A stretch of DNA of 64,000 nt from Neodiprion pinetum (Eukaryota > Arthropoda > Insecta > Hymenoptera > Diprionidae), in the NCBI RefSeq assembly GCF_021155775.2, contig NC_060237.1:18870970-18934969 (forward strand). The letters are read 5' to 3'. The position numbers were made by a program, and so were the translations under genes. Below, one piece after another: positions 13,101-22,870 of this stretch; within the stretch, counting starts at the first letter, position 1; the number at the start of each line of letters is the position of its first letter. Under the pieces are notes generated by a model. It made no database searches. It was given only the letters and a program-made list of their open reading frames with translations, and was not told the DNA's origin.

Positions 13101-14788
13101 TTGGACAAAAGGTCAAAGAAGAAGAAGAAGAAGAAGAAGAAGGGGAAGCTGGAGAAGAGAAAACTGAAGACACCGAAGGCGATACCACAGACGAAACAAA
13201 AGTGAAAACAGAGGCAGAGGAAATCGCTCAGGAGGAGACCGAAGGAGAAGAGGAATCCGTGTCACCGGGTGGACAGGAAACGGCGGAGAAGGACGATGAG
13301 CTCAAAACGGAAGGAGAGGAAGAGGTTCGACAGGAGGAAACGGAGGACGAAGGAGAACCGGAAGCGGTGGAAGAGACGGCCAAAGACAACGAGTCGATAA
13401 AACTAACCGAAGAACCTGGCCTGGCTATCAAAGGACTCGGAGAGGGTGACCTCTTCGGTTCGGAAATACCTTTCGTCACGTTCGGTAAGATAATGGAGAT
13501 CGCTCTCAAGTTTTTGGAGAAATACGCGGAAGCTGAGACTACGGAGGTTCGCCGCCGGCTGCAGAACGCTGTACTCGCCAAATTGACGAACCTTGTCCTC
13601 GCGGAAGCCCCGGACGCCCTTGACAACAACATGAAGGTGAGTCGAGTGTGACACATGTCGAGACTGAAACGTGGAAGCGACGTTGAGGCGGATAATGTTG
13701 TGCTCACCTTAGGCGGTGCTCGAGGTCCTCGCCGAGAATATCGCGGTGTTCATGGAGGAGACTCTGTCCGAGTCTAAGGTCAACTTGGTCGGGGCGATGG
13801 CGCCGGAAGTCGAGTCCACGGAAGTTAGGGACTGGGGTCACTGGTTGGAGACCGTAATGGACAACGCTACCAACTGGGGCAAATGGATACACGCTAAGGT
13901 CGGCGAGGCCGAGGAGAAAGCCCGGGCTAAGGTGAAGTATAAATGAGCGTCAATTAATCGTTAGAAATCCGGATGTTCGAATTGTCGCCACCATCGACAG
14001 TGCACGGTGTTCCAGCGATAACCGTCCGAGGTCCGCGAGGAGAAATCTTGTTTCGACGAATGATCGAGAGAATTAGAAAATCGGATTATTTAACGGGTAA
14101 TCCTCCTGTCCAGCGAAGGACGTAGAAACCGCCTTTATTCTCCAGATCATCCTCCCGGTTTCCGGATTACCGGCTTTGCGGTTCCCTATATAGCTGCCAA
14201 CCTTTCACTTTTCAACTCTCTTCTCGAGTCGGCTAGGAATCGCTTATTGCCTCCGGGTAAAACTGAAGCAAAGGCGATCACACTGGAAGCTAGAATAGAG
14301 TATCGCGACCGGCACGCTCTCGCTCTTTACGCCGAGTCGTGACCTCCAATAAAAGTACTCCACCACCAAGGCCAGCGCGCCGCGATGGTAGCAGCAATTC
14401 ATTGTCTGTTTCCGCCTCATTCAAGACTCGCGATCCTTTTCGCTCGGTCTGTGGGTTTTATATTCTTTTCAAATTACTTTCCTCACAGGTAACCCGAGGC
14501 GAATGGCAGAACTGGACGAGCACGGTAGACAGCGAAGCTCTCCGATGGCGAATGTTCAATTTGGATACCAAGCACCGCATGCACCACGCGGACTTGAACC
14601 TCACGCATAAGAAAGTCGTACATCGCGGTGATCCGAGGATTGGAAATCGAAGGACAAGCGCCGTTCCGGCGCCGCATATGGAGCCGGATGAAACCGAGAT
14701 AAACGCCCACGATTTGTCCGATGGTGAACATCGAATCAGCCCCGATCACTCTCGGGAAGTAACGCAGAACAAAGAAGCCAACGATTGA
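10180..14788 (+). CDS. Glu-rich protein with two THEG-like repeats (putative sperm or axonemal protein)
   Basis: Exons: 10180-10280, 11612-11827, 11908-11937, 12064-12228, 12334-12730, 12815-13636, 13713-13931, 14489-14788. They total 2250 bases, giving 749 residues plus TGA, with all phases consistent and GT-AG introns. The start ATG has a good AATAATGG context. Residues 1-110 are basic and charged. KHEYIDILATPKK (about 87-99) and ISDRLEELAKPKP (about 124-136), 37 residues apart, resemble THEG repeats of testis and fly proteins. Residues 171-303 hold a hydrophobic, possibly helical segment (MAQRFMRHVIFHLKNC; MLMLANGIACWVHGL). Residues 304-470 are strongly acidic with runs of 10 and 8 Glu from GAA tracts. 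A more structured C-terminus has Trp-rich patches (DWGHWLE, GEWQNW). I recognise no full-length homologue; the sperm or axoneme role is inferred from the THEG-like motifs only. Intron 1 is 1.33 kb, the others shorter. Confidence 0.75.
10457..10576 (+). CDS. Possible 39-codon ORF inside intron 1 of the Glu-rich gene
   Basis: ATG at 10457 in an AATAATGG context opens 39 codons ending in TAA. The product is charged (MENIDEKQREMRREKTRD at the start) and shares the opening MEN with the host gene's first exon. It could be an alternative first exon, since GTCAGT and GTGTAA words near its end could be donors, or a chance ORF. No acceptor links it to exon 1 in frame. Confidence 0.18.
   Translation: MENIDEKQREMRREKTRDNIYLQNGIKKIVLELVSLQSV
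12898..12929 (+). repeat. Coding GAA microsatellite (poly-Glu)
   Basis: About ten GAA codons in a row inside exon 6 of the Glu-rich gene encode a Glu run. A second, shorter run lies at 13116-13141. Both are whole-codon repeats in frame, so length changes would keep the frame. Confidence 0.85.
13713..13946 (+). other. Alternative terminal exon of the Glu-rich gene (intron retention)
   Basis: If the strong donor AAG|GTGAAGT at 13931/13932 is not used, the frame reads four more codons (VKYK) to TGA at 13944-13946. That gives a 654-residue protein instead of 749 residues. Using the donor joins in phase to the acceptor CTCACAG at 14482-14488. Both forms are compatible with the sequence; the spliced form is my main model because donor, acceptor and phase all fit. 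Confidence 0.4.
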
Positions 14789-14925
14789 ATCAGACTTCTT
14801 CCTGCTGACGAAGCCTTTCGTCTCTATTAATTCCGCGCATTCCGTCGTGGGTTTGTTCTTCCTCATTTCTCGTTTTCATCCTTCGTTAACCATCAACTAT
14901 GCATAAAGCGTACCAAAACCGTGTA

Positions 14926-15255
14926 CTATAAAAAGCCAGTCAAACGACGAATGAATTTGGCATTGAATAAAAATTTCCTTTTTCGTGCTAGATGGGCATA
15001 CGAAATCGTGAAAGAAATTAAAGTAACCAGTCCAAATGCAATTAGAGCGTAAACAATGGAGAAAATGAGTGGAAAATGAACGAAAGTTTGCCCAACTAGT
15101 TTTACAAACACTGGCGAATACAACAGCTTCTTAGTCTTGGTCCATTTACATTTCTTGTAAACTGTATCATCCGCAGAAATTCGATGCATTGAAAATGACG
15201 ATGCGGAATTGTAAAAAGACAGGATGGACGATACGATCACGGTGAATCCGAGCAT
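14926..15255 (-). CDS. Unrecognised small membrane-protein-like ORF
   Basis: ATG at 15255 opens 109 codons ending in TAG. The N-terminus (MLGFTVIVSSILSFY) is signal-like. A long hydrophobic segment at about residues 63-87 (HFPLIFSIVYALIAFGLVTL and on) is followed by the basic stretch HLARKRK. That would fit a small one- or two-pass membrane protein. I recognise no family. The ORF lies just beyond the 3' end of the Glu-rich gene on the opposite strand and covers a candidate poly(A) signal of that gene at 14966. It could be a single exon of a longer gene or a chance ORF. Confidence 0.25.
   Translation of the reverse strand: MLGFTVIVSSILSFYNSASSFSMHRISADDTVYKKCKWTKTKKLLYSPVFVKLVGQTFVHFPLIFSIVYALIAFGLVTLISFTISYAHLARKRKFLFNAKFIRRLTGFL
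14966..14971 (+). terminator. Candidate poly(A) signal of the Glu-rich gene
   Basis: This AATAAA lies 178 bases after the TGA at 14786-14788, the first canonical hexamer downstream. It is plausible but unverified. Confidence 0.4.
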
Positions 15256-15593
15256 GCTCGCTTACGTAAAATCGGCTATTAACACGTTTCCGCGTCTGTT
15301 TACGCCTTGAACATTGATATGCTCAAATACAGGGATCCGTGCGTAACATTCTTACGCAGCGTACCAGCACAGCTTATATATCTGTGAAACGTTTTTATAG
15401 CTTCCTCACGATCCTCAGCGTTATGGTGCCCAACGTAAGGTGTGTTCGGACTCCAACACGCACAGGTGTCGCTGCACACAAAGGCACACCTTCGTGTACG
15501 GTTTGTTGACGCGCAAGTAGGCCACCACTTTCCCTGACTGCGAACGGCACCGTTCAGCACCGTCGAGTACCAACGAGTACCAGCGACCATCGG

Positions 15594-15785
15594 TCACCTA
15601 AGTGGTTTAGTTGCGTACACCTTGCCGTTCCCAGAGTCCGCGTAGAGCGTGCCTACAAAGCCGGACACACCGGACAGAACAAATCGATTGCGGATAATCG
15701 CACGTACTACACGATGCAAGGTACCGGCTACTGTGCAGATTTCGATCGGGGGGATCGTAGCGATTTGCACGGCGTTTGCAGACAT
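15594..15785 (-). CDS. Unrecognised short ORF or exon, minus strand
   Basis: ATG at 15785 opens 63 codons. Composition is GC-richer than the surroundings, with codon use like the neighbouring real gene. Residues about 30-44 (RNRFVLSGVSGFVGT) could be a short membrane segment. The sequence GGCAAG|GTGTAC would give a donor after codon 55 (exon 15621-15785), so it could be a first exon. The only partner I could suggest is the ORF at 14926-15255, and that join is not well supported. Confidence 0.2.
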   Translation of the reverse strand: MSANAVQIATIPPIEICTVAGTLHRVVRAIIRNRFVLSGVSGFVGTLYADSGNGKVYATKPLR

Positions 15786-16150
15786 GCGTGAAACTTTTTA
15801 CAACGATGTTTCGCAATTATCGTTACGATTTTCCACAAACGATTCTGCAATTTACTCTTCACACCTTCTATTACAGAGTCGAGAGTGCGCCATACGGTGA
15901 CATCTGTATTGACCTTGAAAGTACTTTTTTATAAACCGTTATATAAAAAGTTTACTGGTATCAAATATCAATCAAACAGATTGATTAAAATTTGTTTCAT
16001 TTTCATTCCGTGCCTTCTAAAACAACTACATTTTCCGTTATTTACACTGGAACCTGATGAAAATTTTTTTCTATATAATATCGCAAGGCTGTATTTATAA
16101 CTATATTCACTCGTTTTCTGCGCTCAAGGTGATATTGCGCAGGTCAAGAG

Positions 16151-16195
16151 TCAAATGGCCTGGGAAAATTCTCGTATCCGTTTCTATTCGTTGAG
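16151..16195. repeat. Left arm of a perfect 45 bp inverted repeat
   Basis: The 45 bases starting TCAAATGGCCTGGG and ending CTATTCGTTGAG recur as an exact reverse complement at 17264-17308, 1068 bases away. No mismatch over 45 bp in otherwise unconstrained DNA points to a recent duplication, or to termini of a recently mobile 1.16 kb element. Confidence 0.9.
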
Positions 16196-16206
16196 TATTG
16201 TACAGC

Positions 16207-16343
16207 CAAATGAGTGTGCAAAGCAGTGCATACCGCACTAGTGCGAGAATTGAATCGAAATATCTTTTCATGTAGTGTAAACATATATTTCGATTTAATT
16301 TCCGTATTAGTGCAGGAATGTACTATTTTGCGCACTCGGTTTG
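16207..16343. repeat. Long imperfect hairpin, arms of about 57-59 bases
   Basis: Arms 16207-16263 and 16285-16343 pair with a 21-base loop. The loop-proximal 12 bases (AATCGAAATAT and its complement) match exactly, and many mismatches outside are transitions that become G-U pairs in RNA. It could be a decayed MITE hairpin or a transcribed small-RNA precursor. It abuts the left 45 bp repeat. Confidence 0.75.
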
Positions 16344-17263
16344 AAAAAATGGTGCGCACCAGTTGCGCAACATTCTATTCAGAGTTTTTTTGTTTTTTTT
16401 CTATTTGCTTCAAAATGGCTGCAATCCCAATTTCCCTTTCCAGTGGAGAGTAACTAATCATGGCTGTATATACGTGGCTAAATTTGTTTTTACTCATACG
16501 GATTTCGTATGTAAACGCGTTTATTTTCTTCTGTTGATTTTCCATATTCATTTCTGTTTAGTTTTTCGTTCCACGAAACGATTCATTATTCATAACAAGT
16601 TGTTGTCTCCAAATGGAAGAAAAACGACGAATAAAAAATGAGCCAAAGAAGAGGGGGAGGAAAAAGAGATTCAATCAGTTGTAACGACCGGCTGGATTGG
16701 TCACGACTTGCGAGTCGTGCAATTAGGAACGTTGCAGGAATCACAGTCCTTCGATTTATATATGCATCGCGTGTACAAAACATGTACACAGCTAATTAAC
16801 AAAGTCATCGTAGAATAAATACGCACACTTTCTTGAAAACATCGACAATACGTTCGGCCATGCGTGCCATTTACGCTCCTTGGATGTAACGTGCGTTACT
16901 GCGTAGGTTAAATATCACGCCAATAACATGTGAACAAAAGAAGACTCGATTCCCAAATGTCAACGTATGGCTATTCCGCTCATCAAGTTATGCATCGTCC
17001 CGATTGTTCATCGAACGAGTTCATTCGTTTCTTTTAATTTCAACAAGTTTCTTGCCGCTGGAAGACTTTTCCTCGCGGTCTCTTCGGTCGGGTTTCAGCA
17101 GTCTGCCGCAAGAGAGCGAAGATAAACGCTACGAAAAGTTTTCTCTCTTCGAATCATCCATACCTATAGAAATCATAAGAGTCATGATATATTTCTTTTT
17201 TTGTTTCCCACTTTGCTGAGAATGACGTTCTTCTTAGCAGCAGGACGGGAAGTAATTTTTTTC

Positions 17264-17308
17264 CTCAACGAATAGAAACGGATACGAGAATTTTCCCAGG
17301 CCATTTGA
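17264..17308. repeat. Right arm of the perfect 45 bp inverted repeat
   Basis: Exact reverse complement of 16151-16195. The 1.07 kb between the arms has no convincing ORF or transposase motif, so if this is an element it is non-autonomous. The flanks do not show an obvious long target-site duplication. Confidence 0.9.
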
Positions 17309-19309
17309 TTATTCTTTGAAACTCCAATGATCGCGTGTAACGCATTTGTGTGTATTACATCACACGCAGAGAGACGGAGAAGCAGCTTTCGCCTGCAATC
17401 GAAATTTTCTATAAGTAGAAATTGGACAGGAAAGTGAACGAACGTATCAGAAAAAACGATTCAATTCATGCAAAGACAGGTACGTACCCACACGTAATAC
17501 GCGTATTATGGGGTACGTTAAAGTCGCTAACCGCGGCTGTCTGGCCGTGGTAAAAGCCAGAGACAGCGTCTTGGGACGCCCTTAAAGTCTGTGGCGGTCG
17601 AGGTGAAATAGACAGAGGATAAGAAGAAGAAGAAGAAGAAGAAGAAGAGGAAAAAAAGCGTGGTGGCTTCAAATGAAGGACCAGACCGACCGGTCGTCTC
17701 CCCTCCGAGATGAGCCCAATTTTTATACCTTTTTCGTCAGAGCGGTAGTCTTTCTCTTTTTCTCTATTTTTTACCTTCTTCTTATCTCTCTCTCTTTCTC
17801 TCTCTGCCTCTTTCAGCCGCTCTTTCAGAGATCCTTGCAGGTGTCCGTCGCTGCGGCTACAAGGGCTGCCCAAAGTATCGATCTTACTCCTTCAACCCCT
17901 GCGATTCACACTATATATGCGGCATTCCTTCATTGGACACAGGTATTCGGAATACATCGGGCATTCTTGCTCCTCCGATTGACGTACTGTACTTACACTC
18001 GAGTGTTTTAAAAAAAACTGTGTTCAATTATTTGATCCGACTCGACCAAGTCGATTTTAGATCATTGAAATTCAAGCCTCACACCGCAACTAAAATCGAA
18101 TAAGAAAACTACAGGATTTCATAGAAATTCTTTAATCAACGCGGGTGTAACATGGTTGGCATTTATTTTGCAATCGAATGTTGTCAAGATTTGACAATTT
18201 TCTTGGAAAAAATTATGCAACATTAATCTATGGCAATCAATTTCTTTCCGGCTAATCTATACGGTAGACTTAGCGAATCTTTAACTCGATCTTCTTCCGA
18301 ATTACAGTGCAATAAACTGTCATTGAGAATTTGGTTAAAAATAATTTAGTGAAATAGGAACGGTTTTAATATTTCTGGATTGACCAAAAAAAAGATGGAT
18401 ATATATTTTCTGGTTATCCCGAGGTGAAAACTCTTTGTTTAACTCACTAAATTATTGCAGTTGAATTAAGTCTTACAATCAACCTAAATTTGATGTCTAC
18501 GCCAACATCAAATTATCCCGATAGCTACAAGTGAACACATTACGAGTGATCAAGAATCGTAACAAATACTATAATTTCTAGTCACAGTTGCCAAACTAAT
18601 TTTCATTTCGTACCGTCAACTATACTTTTCGTTTTTGGCAAAGAAATGAAAATAGTTACAAGGACTGTACGTTGACCAAAACATCGTGCGAGGTTGTGAA
18701 AAAAACAAACTTCATTTGCTCAATGAGCGCATCTCGGTTTTGATCGTTGCGGTGTTTGTAAATTTAATGTTACAATATTAATTACATACAGAGTAATTAC
18801 GCACGGAGACGCGCCATTTGTAGATTTAGTTGTGGGCATCCTAGTCGTTGAAGTTTCCATTGTCACTCGTCGTCAGTCCGGGTCAATTTATACCAATTTA
18901 GGGACCCGTATTTCTGTAACACGCGACATTGTCCCCCGGTTGTCCCCCCTTTCTCTTGACTCTCCGAACGGCCATCTGGGGGCTGGTTTTATAAATTGTT
19001 TAATGGCCTGACGCGGGAGTAACTTTGATCTGATGGGGATACGGAGTTTATGCGGGCGTCATTCAACACCCATTAGACTGCATCCATACCACTCGGCACA
19101 CGCGACCCTGCATGGGAATATCGTAACCACATAACCGCGATGAGAAAACATGAGAAAAATCTCCTGGGGGCCTCAGATTCTGTATCGATCTAATGCACAA
19201 ACTCTCGGCCCGTACATCACGACGAAACTTCGGCCCTAAGTAGAATTACGTAATATGTAGGTACCGCGATATAAGGCGGGTTTCATTCTTATACAGTTCA
19301 TTTGTGTGT
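17309..19309. other. Noncoding stretch
   Basis: No supported gene. Contains a GAA microsatellite (17620-17649) and a pyrimidine-rich tract around 17750-17825. Between about 18810 and 19150 the base composition turns more GC-rich and mixed, with C runs (TTGTCCCCCGGTTGTCCCCCC), unlike the surrounding AT-rich DNA. This could be a regulatory segment, but no specific sites are assigned. Confidence 0.5.
17620..17649 (+). repeat. GAA microsatellite
   Basis: About nine GAA/AAG units followed by GAGG and an A run. Simple repeat, noncoding context. Confidence 0.9.
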
Positions 19310-19546
19310 TACACTGAGAGAAATTTTTAGTTCCGACTGTCGCTCGGTCCTTGACTATTTTTATTTTTTTCCACAATCGAAAGATATAGTTCTAGGTAGA
19401 AAATGAAAATTAGTTTTCCAGCTGTTACCGGAAAGTTTAGCGTCCGTTACTATTCTTTATCGTTACGATCACTGTTACTACATTTTCTTGTAAATGATGC
19501 GAAAATTTAACGCTTGTGTAACAATAAATTGACGTTAAAGACTTAT
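19310..19546 (+). mobile_element. MITE family 1, truncated copy
   Basis: Starts TACACTGAGAGAAATTTTTAGTTCCG and continues with the family body (TAACGATCACTGTTACTA-like block, then AACAATAAATTGACG). It breaks off before the right half, so the right terminal repeat is missing. No ORF. See the full copy at 21152 for family structure. Confidence 0.85.
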
Positions 19547-21151
19547 TGAAGAATAGAAGATTGCAGATACTCCCGGTTATTCGAAAAGTTTCGTGACTCA
19601 TTTTGTCAGAATGATTTTCTCCGAGTTTTGGATACATCACCGATTCCTTGCTGTGCAGGGAAGTGAAGTGAGTGGATACTCGTTAAGAATGGAAAAAACC
19701 TAGGATGCAATCAGTGACGAAACATGTTTTCAAGGTAACTAAGAATACGTGAATCAAACCGGTGCGTTACTTTTTTTTCGTTTTTTTTTCTCTCTCTGTT
19801 ATAACGCAAAATTCCCTATATGATCGATATTTAAATGATTCTTGAAACTCGGTTTCAAAGGTTTAAGTTGATTGCTATAATTTATCTTCGCTCTTTCGAC
19901 CGTGCGATAGTATTCGTAGAAAAAAGTTACCGATCGCATACGTCATGTATAAATATATGCTAATCATATATGAGGGCTGTCATTATTGAGTGAATCACTG
20001 AACATACTCGTTTCCATCGAAACCCAACTCTGCGGAGATACCGGTTAAGCGTGTTCGGTTGGGAAAAACGGAAGGAAGTTAATAGTTGCGGAGAACCCGG
20101 AAGTCTCCACTTCTGTATTACTGACGATGAAACTTGTTTGCATGGAAAAAGTATATAGGGAAATTGATGACGAATATCCGTAACGCAGGATATGAAATAA
20201 TTACCGCAAAAATTGGATGTTTCCACCAACTGGATTCGCTGAAATTATACAATACGTGTTTCGGTAAGAGAACTCGATATCATTCGTTCGGCGATATGCA
20301 AAACTCCTATTTTACGAATCTAATTTACATTGTGTATGAATACGAAATCTTGGTGGGTATATTCAGTGATACGTACCTATAAGTATATTCCCGGAGCGTA
20401 CGAGGAAATTGATTTTTTGCACGCCAGGTTACTTAAAGATTCGCTACAAATTAATTATGAATTCGGTAGCGATTTTCAACGGGAAATTTCAAGACACTGG
20501 TCGAATTAATTCGCACTGTAGACGTGCACCTATAATCTTTTAGCCACAGGGTATGCTTACAGACACATCAGATATTCGCGATGCAGGAATAGTCAGAGAG
20601 ATCGAAGCTTCCTTGTTCCAGGCAAACGTTCAACACATAAATCGGGTTGTTTTAAACGATTCTTTGCATTCTTTATTCCATGTTTTCTACACCCAATCCG
20701 ATCGTAGTTAAGGTCTGGGAAAAAACCAGAATAATCAAGGCAAGGACGATCGGCTAATTTCCGAGTGCTGGAAGCCAGGGAGAATTAAGAAGTAAGATGA
20801 AAATGGAGGGGGGAAAAAATTGGTAAAACAAAATGTAAATGGACAAAAAGGACGGAGGAAGTGAAAAAATAGAATTCCCGGAGTCTACGATGAGCGTGTC
20901 TCTCCCGAGTGGAATACCTGAACAGGTGTAAGAGCCATCAATTGCTTCGTCGCCATGCGAAGTATTCCCCGGATGAATACAAAAGTAGCGATCATTCCGC
21001 GGTTCAAGACCGGGAATTAAGTCTTTTTTTTCCATCCAACGATGTTCTGGCTTCTATCATGTACGCACATACATGATACGTATTATACGCGGATGCCAAG
21101 CAACCGATAAAACCCGCTGACTATCCCTCGGCCACACATTGCGTCCCCAGC
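19547..21151. other. Noncoding stretch between MITE copies
   Basis: No supported gene. A 93-codon minus-strand ORF (20754-21035, ATG at 21035 with good context) has mixed composition in its first half and a low-complexity Phe/Pro/Leu tail. I do not recognise it and consider it probably chance. Confidence 0.5.
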
Positions 21152-21595
21152 TACACTGATTGTGAGAGAAATTTTTAGTTCCGGTTACCGCTCAGTCCTT
21201 AACTATTTTCATTTTTTACCACAATCGAAAAATATAGTTGTAGGTACAAAATGAAAATTAGTTTTCTAGCTGTTACCGGAAACTGTAGTATCCGTTGCTA
21301 TTCTTTCTCATAACGATCACTGTTACTATATTTTCTTGCAACTGTTGCGAAAATTTAATGCTTGTGCAACAATAAATTGACGATAAGACCTTATTTAACT
21401 AAAAAAGTAGAGTAAACCGAAGAAACTGATTTTGCGTTGCAATTACCAAAATAGGACCGACAATAGCGCAAAATGGTTGCGTGTACCTCGTTTTTCGCAA
21501 TTCCAACGATATTCAAACAGTTTTTTTTTTGTTAACCATACCTGTTTTACTGAATTTTTCTAGTTACTGTAACGAATGAAATTATTCTCAGTGTA
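21152..21595 (+). mobile_element. MITE family 1, full-length copy
   Basis: About 444 bp with terminal inverted repeats: left CACTGATTGTGAGAGAAATTT, right AAATTATTCTCAGTG, each bordered by TA. No ORF of note. Five copies in this window keep both ends or nearly so, in both orientations, and others are truncated or fragmentary. TA flanks at every intact end fit Tc1/mariner-type insertion, but without a transposase the superfamily is an inference. Confidence 0.88.
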
Positions 21596-22479
21596 TGCGT
21601 GTAAGGAATATAAAGAATACATGTAGACGCGGCGTCTTGCACAACGCTTCTGCCGTATTACGTAATGAATTATTGTTGTACTCGGTCACGCGTCGTTGAT
21701 TGCTAATTATGAATTATGATGTGTATAATGTACGGGTCTACCGAGCTTGCGGCCCCCCGCTTGCGTCTGAGGATCAAATACCGTTTAGAAAATCATTTGT
21801 CAAATTTGTTTTACACCCGACGGGATTTTAGGAATTTTTGTTATTAGCGGCAGTCTCGGATGCAAGCTCATGTATTGTGAAAGTAATTAATGGAAAACTC
21901 TGAGCCACACAGCTGTGAAATTACTTGAGCACTTTTCGTCCCTGTATACGTAGTTACGTTACGAATTCGTGTGTCTAGAATTCAAAACAAATGTTACGTA
22001 CAACCCGTTTTCAAGTGTCTGTACAGCTTGCAAATTAATGTTCGGCTTGATTTTACTCAAACAAAACTAAATTAACGCAATGTCAGCGATTCTAAATCAA
22101 GTAATTGCACTCGTAAATACTTTTATTACAAGATGATGGAGATTGTTAACTTCCCGTTTCTGTGTTTTGAGAGAAAAAAGGAAATTATTGCAGTCACTCC
22201 GTAAATGAGACTTGGAGTTACCACTAGATCTCGTCGTTTCAAGATCTAGAGAACACCTCCTATCGGATCGACGTCTGTGTGTATATATGTGGGTGATCGA
22301 TTTTTTTCCCCGACGATATCACGGGAACGAGTTATCGGATTTGAAGGATTTCAGTCTCAATCAACGCGGCTTTCCAAACTTAGAATCGATTAGATTTTAG
22401 CTTTTATCGGTTCAGCACTTGTTGAATTATTTAAATAACAAGATTCCCAAAAATAAAATAAAAATGATGGTATTTTGCG

Positions 22480-22870
22480 AATGAATGAATGGATTCAAAT
22501 GAACATTCGTACCGTAAGACTTTTTGGATCGATGATTACGAACCTAAAGTCAAATTTGCAAATTTTAAATTAGGCTTATTCAATATGTTGAAAAAAAAAC
22601 AACTGAAAATATTTGGATTTTGATGAAAATTGGTAGGTACTCAAAGGTTTGTTGGATGACTGATCACGAATCTGAGGCCAGATTTGCGAAATCCGAAATG
22701 TGAAAAAATATGGGGTTTTTGATAGAAATTAGATAACGAATCCAAGGCCAGACTTCTAAAATTTTTAAAGACGGATCCAGTACAGTTGTTCAAAATGAAG
22801 AAAAAATCGTAACATTTTCATGTAATCCGATACTTACGGGCTTTTAAATCGTTAATCATGAATATACTTT
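22480..22870 (+). repeat. Degenerate tandem repeat built on GATTACGAAyCTrAG
   Basis: Diverged units carry a shared phrase: GATGATTACGAACCTAAAGTC near 22531, TGATCACGAATCTGAGGCCAG near 22661, AGATAACGAATCCAAGGCCAG near 22731 and TAATCATGAATATAC near 22853. Each is followed by a TTT/AAA-rich linker. Spacing is irregular, 70-130 bases. The skeleton matches, in reverse, the unit at 59539-59645. I associate this kind of repeat with insect and hymenopteran intergenic DNA. Confidence 0.7.

Noticed and set aside
12634..13188. 184-codon Ser/Pro-rich minus-strand ORF
   Set aside because: Antisense shadow of the GAA-rich exon 6; Ser/Phe/Leu runs are the complement of Glu codons.
13228..13707. 159-codon minus-strand ORF
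   Set aside because: Also antisense to exon 6 of the Glu-rich gene, with no independent motif.
22098..22120. AATTGCACTCG, resembling the miR-92 seed
   Set aside because: The downstream bases differ from the family and no hairpin is visible.
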